A stretch of DNA of 64,000 bases. It comes from Cystobacter fuscus DSM 2262. Its GTDB lineage: Bacteria; Myxococcota; Myxococcia; Myxococcales; Myxococcaceae. Positions 10,579-19,220 of the stretch are shown piece after piece (positions within the stretch are counted from its first letter, which is position 1; each line of letters opens with the position of its first letter). Location of the stretch: NCBI RefSeq assembly GCF_000335475.2, contig NZ_ANAH02000067.1, forward strand, positions 1-64,000, given 5' to 3'. The position numbers and the translations under genes were made by a program. The notes under the pieces were generated by a model. It saw nothing but the letters and a program-made list of their open reading frames with translations. It made no database searches and was not told where the DNA came from.

Positions 10579-11487
10579 ATGCCTGCCGAAAAACGCACAC
10601 CCTCGTTGGATTGGGACGACCTCCGTCACTTCGCGGCCCTGGCCCGGCACGGCAGTCTGGCCGCCGCGAGCCGGGCCCTGGGCGCCGCCCGCTCGACGAT
10701 CGCGCGGCGTGTCGAGGGACTGGAGCGTCGGCTCGGCAGGCCGCTGCTCGTTCGGACGCCAGACGGTTTCAGGCTCACCGACGATGGCGCGACCGTGTTG
10801 GCGCAAGCGACCGCGATGGAAGAGGCCGCGCTGGTGGTGCAGCGTCGTCTCGAGGGCGATGACGGTCCGAAGGGGCCGGTGCGGCTCACGACGTCCCGGT
10901 CCCTGGCTCATGGCTTCCTGGTGGACCGGATGGGACCGCTCCATGACCGCCACCCCGGGCTCGACGTCGAGTTCATCGCCGAGACGCGGGTGCTCAGCCT
11001 GTCCCGCGGGGAGGCGGACATCGCGATCCGCCTCGGTCGGCCCGCCGACAGCGACCTGCTGGCCCGGAGGGCCGCCACGGTGGGTTATGCCTTCTTCGCG
11101 CCCGCTCGAAAGCGCGATGCGCTTCTTTCCCGCGAGCAGCCACCCCTCGTCGGGTATGGAGCGGACCATCAGGCGGCCGAGGCTGCCTGGATGGCGTCCC
11201 GCTTTCCCAGTCATCGGTTCATCTTCCGAAGCAACAGCCTCCAGGCCCAGGCGGCGGCCGCGCAGGTCGGATATGGCATCGTGCTGCTGCCCTGTTTCCT
11301 GGCCGCGAGCTACCCAGGCCTCGTGCGAATCCCGTTCGGCCCGCTTCCACCCGAGCGCGAGGTCTGGATATTGATGCGCCGCGACTCGGCCCGGGTGCCC
11401 CGGGTGAAGGCGGTGGGAGACCATCTCTTCGAGCTCTTCCGAGACGAGCGCGCGCTGCTGTCCGGAGCCCAGGCTCAGAGGGAATGA
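10579..11487 (+). CDS. LysR-family transcriptional regulator
   Basis: 302 residues. The N-terminal winged helix-turn-helix (residues 10-70; DLRHFAALARHGSLAAASR, then RSTIARRVEGLERRLG) is followed by a substrate-binding domain of the periplasmic-protein fold, as in all LysR regulators. ATG at 10579. The divergent position next to the nitrilase gene is the classical LysR arrangement and suggests that it activates the hydrolase gene in response to its substrate or product and represses itself. The inducer is unknown. The DNA-binding half resembles the GcvA/TrpI-like group that prefers the LDWDDLRHF start. Confidence 0.92.
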   Translation: MPAEKRTPSLDWDDLRHFAALARHGSLAAASRALGAARSTIARRVEGLERRLGRPLLVRTPDGFRLTDDGATVLAQATAMEEAALVVQRRLEGDDGPKGPVRLTTSRSLAHGFLVDRMGPLHDRHPGLDVEFIAETRVLSLSRGEADIAIRLGRPADSDLLARRAATVGYAFFAPARKRDALLSREQPPLVGYGADHQAAEAAWMASRFPSHRFIFRSNSLQAQAAAAQVGYGIVLLPCFLAASYPGLVRIPFGPLPPEREVWILMRRDSARVPRVKAVGDHLFELFRDERALLSGAQAQRE

Positions 11488-11683
11488 CCTCGGCCTGGGC
11501 TCTGGTATCCGACTTGATAGCCGGCCGTCGCGGCGTTCAGCTCCGTCCCACGCCTCCCTCCCCTGGCATGAAGACTCCGTCAGGGCGGGCCGAGCGTGGC
11601 AAGGACAAGTGACCTTGACCACTCAGGTCTATACATCGATCCGACATCTGGAGTAGGAAGCCGGAGCGACGGGAGATTGGCAA

Positions 11684-12424
11684 ATGAGCGACACCTCGAA
11701 GTGGAAGGGCGGCCGGATCGGGCTCTATGAGATTGGCGGGCGATGTCAGGACCTTCCAGAGGACGCGGGAGAGATCTACGAGGCGCGCCATGTCGAGACG
11801 GGCGCACCCGCGCTGGCGCTCCGGCCGGGTCCGGGGATGAACTGGCGGCCGCGCTCGTCGTGGGACGTGCTGACCACGCATGTCCTCCAGCCGGACTTGC
11901 TCATCGTGCATCCCCGGTGGCCGAGCGACGCACGGGCTCCGAGCTTCCACGAGCTGTCCCTGGCCTACATCCACATCGCGGGCGCCCTGGCGCTCCTGGC
12001 TGAGCGGCGGGGAGAGGGGTCCTCCTTCGTGGCACAGACGCCAATGCCTTCCCGCACACGTCGCCGGGCGGTGCGGTGGGGCCTCGCGGGCGCGGGCGTG
12101 GCCCTGACGGTGGGCCTCGCGCTCCTGCTCTGGCCGCGTGCTCCGGAGCATTCCCCTGCGCGCAACCCACTGGGCGAGTCTCCCAGCTTCACGGATGGAA
12201 AGGACCTTTCCACGGGAGCCATCGCTTACCCCATGCCGGAAAAGCCTTTCAGTGAGCAGCGCAAGCCTCCGTGCATGCCCGAACTGGAAGTGGAGATCCG
12301 AGGCGGATGCTGGGTTCAGGCGGCACAGACCGCGCCCTGTCCCCGAGGTTCAGCCGAGTACCAGGGCAAGTGCTACGTGGCCGTGAAGAAACCCGACCCA
12401 GTGCCTCGTTCCGTTCAGCCCTGA
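11684..12424 (+). CDS. single-span membrane protein with a Cys-rich kinase-type tail
   Basis: 246 residues. The first ~115 residues contain GEIYEARHVETGAPALAL, reminiscent of the N-lobe strand pair of a Ser/Thr protein kinase, but the VAIK lysine, HRD and DFG are all missing. One membrane helix follows (about residues 130-150), then a Pro-rich linker and a C-terminal module with four cysteines (PPCMPELEVEIRGGCW, then APCPRG and GKCYVAV). This tail is what many myxobacterial membrane kinases carry at their ends. It looks like a non-catalytic relative of those kinases; its ligand is not known. The start is the ATG at 11684. The gene is co-directional with the zinc-finger membrane protein gene 141 bp downstream. 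Confidence 0.6.
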   Translation: MSDTSKWKGGRIGLYEIGGRCQDLPEDAGEIYEARHVETGAPALALRPGPGMNWRPRSSWDVLTTHVLQPDLLIVHPRWPSDARAPSFHELSLAYIHIAGALALLAERRGEGSSFVAQTPMPSRTRRRAVRWGLAGAGVALTVGLALLLWPRAPEHSPARNPLGESPSFTDGKDLSTGAIAYPMPEKPFSEQRKPPCMPELEVEIRGGCWVQAAQTAPCPRGSAEYQGKCYVAVKKPDPVPRSVQP

Positions 12425-12565
12425 CACGGCGGAGAACCCAGGAAGCAGCCGAGGAGGATCCTCCCTCCAAAGCGGCGGGTGGTGATCCGCTGAGATCCGG
12501 GCGAGCCCACCCGCTCCCGGAAGGCCGAGCCCCCACCGGATCCCGCCCGCGTCGATCCCTGGTCG

Positions 12566-14320
12566 GTGGATGCCGAGCAACTGGCCCGGGAGTCCCGGGT
12601 CGTCACCGTGTGCCTGGGCTGTCAGGGCGAGAAGCGTCGGTCCTGTTCCGACTGCGCGGGCTCGGCCCGCCGCACGTGTAGGGGCTGCTCGGGCTCCGGA
12701 CGGGTGCCGGGTGCCAAGGGGGGCATGAAGAACTGCCCCACGTGCCGGGCGCGGGGCGACGTGAAGTGCACCGCGTGCAGGTCCGGCAAGATCGACTGTG
12801 TGACGTGTGGCGCGGATGGCCGGGTGGATGCGTGGCTCGAGGTCGAGACGCAATTGCTCACCCAGGTCCAGTCCCATCCCGCCAACCGGTCGAGCGCGAT
12901 CCACGAGATGCTGACGCTTCCCGAGGATTTCGACGCGCCACCGCGCGGGTGGGTGAACCGGCTCGTCGAGGACGGGGGGGTCCAGCCGCCCTCGCATCCG
13001 TGTCCCGAGGGTCTTCGTGCCCGGTTGAATGCGGTCGAGGACCGGCTCGTGTCGGCGCGGATCCAGACCTTCGCGAGTGACGTGTTCCGGGTGAATTACG
13101 CCACGGCTCAAGGGAAGGGCCTGGTGGAGGTCGCGGGGTGGCGCTCCGTCGTCACGGGGGCGACGGTGTGGACGCCGCTGTCCAAGCGGACGAAGGCCTC
13201 CTGGGCGGTTGGCATCGGCGCGTTGCTGGCCGGCCTGCTGTTCTGGGCCCTGTATGTATCGCGCCACGATTGGTTCGCGAGGCACGGCCACCCCGCGCTC
13301 GTCCTGCTGCCGACGATGGTGGCGGCCTTCGTCGCGTTCAAGGCGGCCGCGCATCGCTTCCTCGCCCCGCCCGCGCGCTCCGTGGCCTCCCTGAAGCGGA
13401 TGGTCGGGGCGGTGGCCGCGTGCTGGCTGGTCTCCCTGGGCGCGTTCGGCTTGGGAGGCCCAACGGCACGAGGCGCCCAGGCCGCCCTGGACGCGGGCGA
13501 CAAGGCGCGCGCGCGCGTGGAGGCCGAGGCGCTGGTGTCCTTGGGCGTCGATCGCGAGGAGGGCACCCGGTTTCTCGACGCCCTGCACCTGGAGGAGGTC
13601 CACCGCGCGACGCCGAGTCCGCTCGAACAGGCCCGGCGTGTTGGCATGCCCTGGTATGGCACACAGTCCCGAGAGGAAGCCCTCGCCCTGCTTCGCACCA
13701 ACGTGCAGGCCGCCTCGGATGCCCATTTCAAGGCGGACGATGCGCGAGCGCTCGGCGAACTGGCCCGCGCCACCGAGGAGCTGCTGCCCGAGGCTCGCGA
13801 TGGCCTTTACGGCCGCGCGGCGCTAGCCCGGGCCGCGACGTGCCTGAAGGGCAAGGACTTCCCCTGCGTGGACGAGGAGCTCAGCGGTCCCGCCGCCGCG
13901 CGCGCGCCCGCCGGGGAACTCGCGTCCGTGCGGGCCGCCCACGTCGCCGCGCTCAAAGCCGCCCGGGACGAGGCGCTCGTGCGTGTCGCCGCCACCCAGG
14001 AGCTGGAGGCGCAGCGCCAAGCGCTCGAGGAAGTCCTCGGGTTGTCGCGGCGCCTGCTGAAGGCCGGTGAGGGTACCGAGGCCGCGCTCACAGCCCTCGC
14101 GCAACGCCTCGCGAGGGTGGAGGCGCGGATCGCCGCCGCCAAGAAACGCGCCGAGGCGCTGGCCGCTCGGGAGCAGGCGCTGCGCGAGCGCCAGGAGCGG
14201 GTCGAGGCCGCTTCCTTCTCCGGGTCGGGGTACTCGGGCGGGGGGCGCGTGCACGTCCGGGGGTACTACCGGAAGAATGGCACGTACGTGTCTCCGCACA
14301 CCCGGAGTCGGCGCAGGTAG
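12566..14320 (+). CDS. membrane protein with DnaJ-type zinc finger and coiled coil
   Basis: 584 residues. Six CxxC motifs lie at residues 16-19, 27-30, 38-41, 57-60, 68-71 and 78-81 and are DnaJ-like (CxxCxGxG in places), implying at least two zinc sites. Three hydrophobic helices follow (about 211-230, 244-265 and 280-300), then an Ala/Glu-rich helical region with a coiled coil (about 480-560), and a tail GGGRVHVRGYYRKNGTYV seen at the ends of many secreted bacterial proteins. No J-domain is present. The only start in frame is GTG 12566; the frame is open back to 12494 and the extra codons (ending ARVDPWSV) look coding-like, so the true start or a frameshift upstream is uncertain. Function unknown; a membrane-linked chaperone or thiol-binding role is a guess. 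Confidence 0.6.
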   Translation: MDAEQLARESRVVTVCLGCQGEKRRSCSDCAGSARRTCRGCSGSGRVPGAKGGMKNCPTCRARGDVKCTACRSGKIDCVTCGADGRVDAWLEVETQLLTQVQSHPANRSSAIHEMLTLPEDFDAPPRGWVNRLVEDGGVQPPSHPCPEGLRARLNAVEDRLVSARIQTFASDVFRVNYATAQGKGLVEVAGWRSVVTGATVWTPLSKRTKASWAVGIGALLAGLLFWALYVSRHDWFARHGHPALVLLPTMVAAFVAFKAAAHRFLAPPARSVASLKRMVGAVAACWLVSLGAFGLGGPTARGAQAALDAGDKARARVEAEALVSLGVDREEGTRFLDALHLEEVHRATPSPLEQARRVGMPWYGTQSREEALALLRTNVQAASDAHFKADDARALGELARATEELLPEARDGLYGRAALARAATCLKGKDFPCVDEELSGPAAARAPAGELASVRAAHVAALKAARDEALVRVAATQELEAQRQALEEVLGLSRRLLKAGEGTEAALTALAQRLARVEARIAAAKKRAEALAAREQALRERQERVEAASFSGSGYSGGGRVHVRGYYRKNGTYVSPHTRSRRR

Positions 14321-14365
14321 CGCGGCGGACGGCGGGCGTGTCTCAATGAACCTGGGCTGCCGCAA

Positions 14366-15082
14366 TCATTTCGTGGGCAGGGGGTGGAAGGCCACACCGT
14401 CGAGCCCCAGGCGCACGCAGGTGTCGACGAAGCGCTCGGTGCAGACGACCACCGTGGAGAAATCCTCCAGCCGGAAGGCGTCCCGGTGGTTGGGCAGGGA
14501 GGCAGCATCCAGCACGAGGTGCTTGGGCAGGGAGAGGCCCAAGCGGCCACAGCGAGGGCACGGCGGTTTACCGTTGGAGGGCAGGCAATCTGGGTGCGCT
14601 CGGCCCACGGGGAGTAACTCCAACTCGAGCAACACGGGCGAGGCGCGCTGGCGGAAGCGCAATTGGGTGGGACAGCCCTGAAGACCTGGCAGGCCCTCGG
14701 CTTGGAGTTTCTCGAACGCCTCGCGCTGCACGAGCGGCCACCAAGGGACTGGAGTCACGAATTGCCCGAAGCGGCCTCGAGCCTTGCCCACGAGCGGGCC
14801 AAAGGTTGCACCGGGTGTCAGCACGGCTCCTGGTGGGAGGAGTGGGCGCACCAACTCGCACAGCCGTTCATACTCCTGGATGGGCTCGGGCCGCGCTTCT
14901 TCGAAGTCGGCCAGGGAGGCAATGGGGGTGAGGTCTACCGAGGGGTACGCTTTGGAATTGTCACTCCAGGTGGCCTTGCAGCTAGGGCAACCGAGAATGC
15001 CCGGAAGCCGCCACTTGTGCATGCCGTCAACGTTGCCCGTGTAGCCCGCGAACCTGTCTTCCTCGATTTTGAAATATCGCAT
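14366..15082 (-). CDS. SitI6-like double-CXXCG immunity protein
   Basis: 238 residues from the ATG at 15082 (MRYFKIEEDRF); the longer frame upstream does not look coding. The two signature motifs of the myxobacterial double-CXXCG paralogous family are present: CPSC at 32-35 and CPRCG at 175-179. Members of this family (SitI6) protect Myxococcus cells from SitA6 lipoprotein toxins that are passed between cells by TraA/B outer-membrane exchange; that is family knowledge. A sitA gene would be expected just upstream (higher coordinates), but the 324 bp there encode no recognisable lipoprotein, so this is an orphan immunity gene. Its base composition is less GC-rich than neighbouring housekeeping-type genes, as for the adjacent ATPase-protease pair. 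Confidence 0.72.
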   Translation of the reverse strand: MRYFKIEEDRFAGYTGNVDGMHKWRLPGILGCPSCKATWSDNSKAYPSVDLTPIASLADFEEARPEPIQEYERLCELVRPLLPPGAVLTPGATFGPLVGKARGRFGQFVTPVPWWPLVQREAFEKLQAEGLPGLQGCPTQLRFRQRASPVLLELELLPVGRAHPDCLPSNGKPPCPRCGRLGLSLPKHLVLDAASLPNHRDAFRLEDFSTVVVCTERFVDTCVRLGLDGVAFHPLPTK

Positions 15083-15406
15083 TCGTGGCTTCTCGGCCGA
15101 GGCTATGGGGCCTGCCATCGCGGGACAAGAAACAGGGGATAGCAGGTAGAGGAGGCGTGCACAGGCCACCTCGGGGACCAGGTCCGAAAACCGCCAGCAC
15201 CGCGCCGCAGTCCGTGCGATATAAGCGGCCAGGCCAACACCTGTGAAGCAGGGGAACGCACCCATGAGCCGAAGAGCCGGATGCGGGAATTCTGCACGTC
15301 CGGATCTGTGGGGGCCGGGGTGGGAACTGCCCCGGTCTACCCGACTCCGATATCTCGTCTCCTACGAATCGTCTGACACCTTCTCCGCCCCCGTGGATGG
15401 GCTCCA
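15083..15406. other. gene-free gap between the immunity gene and the subtilase gene
   Basis: 324 bp with no supported gene on either strand. It lies where a SitA-type toxin gene would be expected, but no lipoprotein signal or toxin-like frame is present. It contains copy 2 of the 19-bp repeat at 15364-15382. The composition is mixed and no terminator hairpin is obvious. Confidence 0.5.
15364..15382 (+). repeat. 19-bp repeat, copy 2
   Basis: Second exact copy of ACGAATCGTCTGACACCTT (first at 12-30), 25 bp downstream of the subtilase stop codon. Its reverse complement starts AAGGTGTCAGAC, which recalls short interspersed repeat ends, but two copies are too few to define an element. Confidence 0.5.
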
Positions 15407-17833
15407 TCAGCTCTCGACAGCGATTGGTACGCCCAGCTCGTTTGCTACCGGCGTGTAGAGATCGACCTCTGTCTCGTCTGTTTCTATCGAGACGACGAGT
15501 GAAAACCGAACGGACGTGGGTTTCTCGGCCCTGCGGGCGTCCGCTTTCCACCCCCCTACCGGGAGGACGGCCAGGACCTGGCGAGAGGCAAGCTCCGCTG
15601 CCGACCCGTGCCACACATCCGAGTGGATGGAGCCGCGATTGCGCCGGGCTCCTTTGAGCTCCCAGCCGGGGTCTGTTCCCGTACTACTCGTATAACCTTC
15701 GTCCTGCATCGCCTTGCTGAGCCTCGCGCTAAACGCGGAGTTGCTTTCAGTGGGACGACGCACCGAAAACCGGAGTCCGTGCGATTGGTAACGGAACCGC
15801 CCCATCCAACCGCGTTGTGCCGGATTTGGCTCGATGAAGTAGGAGAGCGTCACCCGAAGCCGGACATCGGCGGCGCCAAGGCGTTGCAGTTCCTCGACCG
15901 GCCATGGGAATTCGTGAAGGCGCATCTGCGCTGGCAACTTGCCCGCTTTAAAAGGGCGAAGCTCATCTTCGACGATGAGCGTCAGCACATCGCGTGCACT
16001 CCACCGGGCTCGTGCGAGGCTTGGTACGCCGTAGCCATAGAGCCGGATGCGATGGTCCTTGTTATGGATCCGGCTCAACATCGCGGGCGTCCAACGGGCG
16101 GAGTGGACAAGGAGGGCCCGAATCGTTTCGGGCCTGAGCGTGGGGTACTCTGCCCAGAGGTGGGCCGCCATACGGGCGGCCTGAGCAGTCGCCGCGCTCG
16201 TGGCGTTGGTATACGTGAACAAACGACCTCGGCTCATCCGGTCGGTCGTGAGCAGCGAAAGGCTGGGAATCGAGGCGTCTGGCGGAAGAGTTCCTCCGGG
16301 GCTCAGCGCGACATTTCCTCCCTCGAGAACAAGGTCGGGTTTGTTCGGCCACCCTCTGTCGAAGGTCATGGATGAAGTGCTCGTGGGAGAAATGTCACCG
16401 TGTGGAGCAATTGGCAGCCACCCGGAAAGCGCGGGTTCCGCAATGATGTCCCTCTCCGTGTACGCGCCGATGGTCAACGCGTTCCACGCCTGAGCGGGAT
16501 CGAGCGGTTTTCCCGTCATGATTCCTTCCGGGTAGTGCGGATACCCGTCTGGGTCAGCGTTTCCCGCGCAAATACAGTAGAGCCGTTGTCGCCCGTCCTC
16601 CACTCCTGCGGCGAGTCGATCAATCTCCGCCGACCACGAAGAGGGGCGGCCCCCCGTCCGCCCATTACTCGTTGAAACCGACATCGAGAAAACGCGGAGT
16701 CGCTCCGGAGCTGCCACCTCGACCTGACCAGCCGCATCGGCGGTGATCGCACCGTAAAGTTCGGGAGGGTTCGCAGCCGGAGGCGGCGGAAGGATCTTCA
16801 CCGACTCGAGACCTACCTCGAGTGCAACGCGCATCTTCGACTCAAGCGCGTCAATCAGATCACCATACCCCGCGAGACCTGCCATTTCGGTGCCGTGGCC
16901 ATCGTGATCGGCAAGGCCCCAGTTTTTCCGATAAGCGAACATGTTCGCGGCGGGGAGAAGAGGAGCGAGGAGCGGATGATTGTTGCTTACTCCCGTGTCG
17001 AGCACGCACACCACCGGCGGATCTGACGCGGGAAGAACAAGGCGGGACAACAATTCCCGGCTCCATTCGCCTTGCTCACGCGACGGCATTTCCACGAACT
17101 CCGTCGGTGGTGTGCGCGCAGGCCGAAGTTCGGCGAGCGTGTCCAGGATGGCGAATGACGAGAGCTGGGTTGCCGTACCCGACACGAGTAGAACTCGCCG
17201 GTCGGGGAACTCGAGCGAGCGCTCTCCGGTGACCAACCCATGTTGCCTGCACAGCAAGAGAAAGGAGGAGAGCAGTTCCTCGGAAGGATCGCGGAGCCAA
17301 GCCTCCCAAGCCATAGGCTGCGAGGGAGCGGGGAACGGGAGTTCCGGGTCGGTCCAGAGTTCCTGAAGAGCCGCGAGCTGAAACGAGGCGATCGAAGCGA
17401 CGAGGGACTCGTTGGCGGGTTTACCTTTACGGGTATCCTTACGAAGATAGTCCCGCAGCTTCTCTTCGATGATCTGAAAGCCGCCTTGAGGCACGAAAAC
17501 CTGAGCGACTGTTGTGCCCTCGACCTCTCTCACGGCCAGGACGCGTGGGCCATCAGAACGTCGACTGTCGAGCGACTCGAAGGGAAGCTCGGATCCGGGC
17601 TCGCCGCGCACAGTGAGAGACACTCCCGGAACGTCGGCTCCGCCACCACGAGCCATGATGCCGGTCTTGAAAGCGGCTCCGTATTCCCTAAGCAATCGTT
17701 GACCGTGAGCAGCACGGTCCCTTGCTGGAGGAGTCCGCGAGTGCGGCACGGAAAGCGGCGAAACGTAGTCGTAAGATGTACCAGTCCCCTGAACGAGCAG
17801 GTGCCGCAATTTTTCCGGTTTCTCTTCCGCCAT
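15407..17833 (-). CDS. ietS: subtilase (S8 peptidase) of an ietAS-type defence pair
   Basis: 808 residues, cytosolic (no signal peptide or propeptide). The S8 triad is visible: Asp279 in VVCVLDTGVSNNHP, His313 in DHDGHGTEMAGL and Ser546 in TNATSAATAQAARMAA; the oxyanion Asn425 is in CAGNAD. The Ser motif is ATSAAT rather than the usual GTSMAxP. A ~260-residue N-terminal and a ~200-residue C-terminal extension flank the protease domain. It follows the AAA+ ATPase gene by 20 bp. Subtilase plus single AAA+ ATPase is the IetS-IetA arrangement, first described as a plasmid incompatibility/toxin-antitoxin pair and later found to protect against phage. By analogy the protease would be the effector and the ATPase its control or activation partner. 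Start ATG at 17833 with a G-rich ribosome site. Confidence 0.78.
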   Translation of the reverse strand: MAEEKPEKLRHLLVQGTGTSYDYVSPLSVPHSRTPPARDRAAHGQRLLREYGAAFKTGIMARGGGADVPGVSLTVRGEPGSELPFESLDSRRSDGPRVLAVREVEGTTVAQVFVPQGGFQIIEEKLRDYLRKDTRKGKPANESLVASIASFQLAALQELWTDPELPFPAPSQPMAWEAWLRDPSEELLSSFLLLCRQHGLVTGERSLEFPDRRVLLVSGTATQLSSFAILDTLAELRPARTPPTEFVEMPSREQGEWSRELLSRLVLPASDPPVVCVLDTGVSNNHPLLAPLLPAANMFAYRKNWGLADHDGHGTEMAGLAGYGDLIDALESKMRVALEVGLESVKILPPPPAANPPELYGAITADAAGQVEVAAPERLRVFSMSVSTSNGRTGGRPSSWSAEIDRLAAGVEDGRQRLYCICAGNADPDGYPHYPEGIMTGKPLDPAQAWNALTIGAYTERDIIAEPALSGWLPIAPHGDISPTSTSSMTFDRGWPNKPDLVLEGGNVALSPGGTLPPDASIPSLSLLTTDRMSRGRLFTYTNATSAATAQAARMAAHLWAEYPTLRPETIRALLVHSARWTPAMLSRIHNKDHRIRLYGYGVPSLARARWSARDVLTLIVEDELRPFKAGKLPAQMRLHEFPWPVEELQRLGAADVRLRVTLSYFIEPNPAQRGWMGRFRYQSHGLRFSVRRPTESNSAFSARLSKAMQDEGYTSSTGTDPGWELKGARRNRGSIHSDVWHGSAAELASRQVLAVLPVGGWKADARRAEKPTSVRFSLVVSIETDETEVDLYTPVANELGVPIAVES

Positions 17834-17853
17834 CAGCCCCCCGCGTACTTGAC

Positions 17854-18825
17854 CTACTTCATCGCGGCGAATTCTCGCTGCTCACGGAGCGCTTCGATGA
17901 GCGCCTCGGTCGAAACCTCCCGCGTTCCAGCGAGAACGGCCTGCTTTGCCGCATCATCACACGCTCGCGCAAGCAGCGCATGGCTCAGCCCGCGAGCTGC
18001 GGGGCGAATCCGGGTCCACGTCAGGCAGCCCGTGTCGAAGGGAGCGAGCCGATTCCTCATTGTCTCCTCTGCTTGGGCTTGGGAAGGCAGCGAGAACTCG
18101 ATGACGTCATCGAAGCGACGGAAGAGGGCACGATCCAGCATCTGGGGGTGATTGGTCGCGGCGAGAACGACACTGTTCGAATCATCCTGTTCGAGGAGTT
18201 GCAGGAACGAATTCACCACCCGCCGGATCTCACCAACATCGTTCCCGGCCGTGCGCTGCCCGCCAATCGCGTCGAACTCATCGAAGAGGTAGACGCCTCG
18301 GGTTGCCCGTATCGCGTCGAAAACGAGCTTCAACTTCGCGGCCGTCTCGCCCAGGAACTTCGTCACGAGGGACTCGAACACGACCTTGAAGAGAGGCAGG
18401 TGGAGTTCGCCCGCGATGACCGTCGCACACAATGTCTTGCCCGTGCCCGGCGGGCCTACGAGCAGCACTCGATGGCGCGGGCTCAGCCCATGAGAGCGGA
18501 GCTGCTCAGCCTGACGCTGTTCGTGAAGGAGCCTGTCGATACGGCGCCGAAGCTCGGGCGCGGCTACAAGTTCGTTCAGGGTCGCCTTCGGGTACGACGC
18601 AGCAAGTAGTCCACCCAGCTCGCCCCGCGGCTGCGCGAGGGGGACAGGCCTTTTGACCCCATCCTCCTTGGCGCGATCGATGATCTCACGAAGCTCACCA
18701 GCCAGCCGGACGTGGCCCTGCCGAGCCTCCAAGGCGGCGACCTGCATGGCAACCGCCAGGAAGCGAGGCTCGTCTCCCTTCGTATGGCTCTCAATGAGGG
18801 CTTTGACTTGCTCGGCAGTGGCCAT
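17854..18825 (-). CDS. ietA: AAA+ ATPase of an ietAS-type defence pair
   Basis: 323 residues from the ATG at 18825, preceded by GAGGGAACTCC; an upstream 30-residue extension is unlikely. A helical N-terminal region (1-110) precedes one AAA+ module: Walker A GPPGTGKT (124-131), Walker B VYLFDEFD (178-185), sensor-1 ATN (223-225) and candidate arginine fingers in RALFRRFD. The fold is of the FtsH/spastin-like classic AAA clade. It lies immediately upstream of the subtilase gene in the same operon. In known ietAS pairs the ATPase is needed to tolerate or control the protease. The pair is less GC-rich than the flanking genes, consistent with horizontal gain. Confidence 0.8.
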   Translation of the reverse strand: MATAEQVKALIESHTKGDEPRFLAVAMQVAALEARQGHVRLAGELREIIDRAKEDGVKRPVPLAQPRGELGGLLAASYPKATLNELVAAPELRRRIDRLLHEQRQAEQLRSHGLSPRHRVLLVGPPGTGKTLCATVIAGELHLPLFKVVFESLVTKFLGETAAKLKLVFDAIRATRGVYLFDEFDAIGGQRTAGNDVGEIRRVVNSFLQLLEQDDSNSVVLAATNHPQMLDRALFRRFDDVIEFSLPSQAQAEETMRNRLAPFDTGCLTWTRIRPAARGLSHALLARACDDAAKQAVLAGTREVSTEALIEALREQREFAAMK

Positions 18826-19220
18826 GGAGTTCCCTCGTAATACTCTACGATGGCTCTCTGTCGGAGCCCATTTCTGGACACTACTTCTTTCTTCTCGCAG
18901 GCTCACTTTTCGCACCCCCGCCCGAGGAGCAACTTGGCCCTTGTTGCCCCGGAGGTTTTACCCCGGGCGGGGCCAGGGTGGACCCTGCCTGAGCCGACTC
19001 TGGTCGCCGTCACGTCCCTCTTGACGGGGGAGGACTCGGCCACTGCAGGAGCACCCAGGATCGCCCTGGTCACCCGGGCGTCATATAGCAGTACCCACCG
19101 CACCCAGTGGGGAAAGGACAGCGTCTACTGACGGTGGCAGGCCACGCGCGGCAGCATCCCGCTCCGCACTCCAAGTACGGATGGGCTTCCACGGGCTTGC
19201 TTGGAGCCCTAACTGCCCAA
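18826..19220. other. gene-free gap between ietA and the ClpB-like operon
   Basis: 395 bp without a supported gene. It must hold the ietA promoter (minus strand, right next to 18825) and the 3' end of the upstream AAA+ operon. A GC-rich stretch near 18950-19000 can fold locally, but no clean terminator with a T-run is seen. Short open frames here have no family resemblance. Confidence 0.45.

Noticed and set aside
15083-15614. Possible sitA toxin frame upstream of the immunity gene
   Set aside because: The frames on the minus strand lack a lipoprotein signal, overlap the subtilase 3' end and show no toxin-like pattern.
18826-19220. Insertion sequence remnant between ietA and the ClpB-like operon
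   Set aside because: No transposase-like frame, terminal inverted repeats or target duplication could be found.
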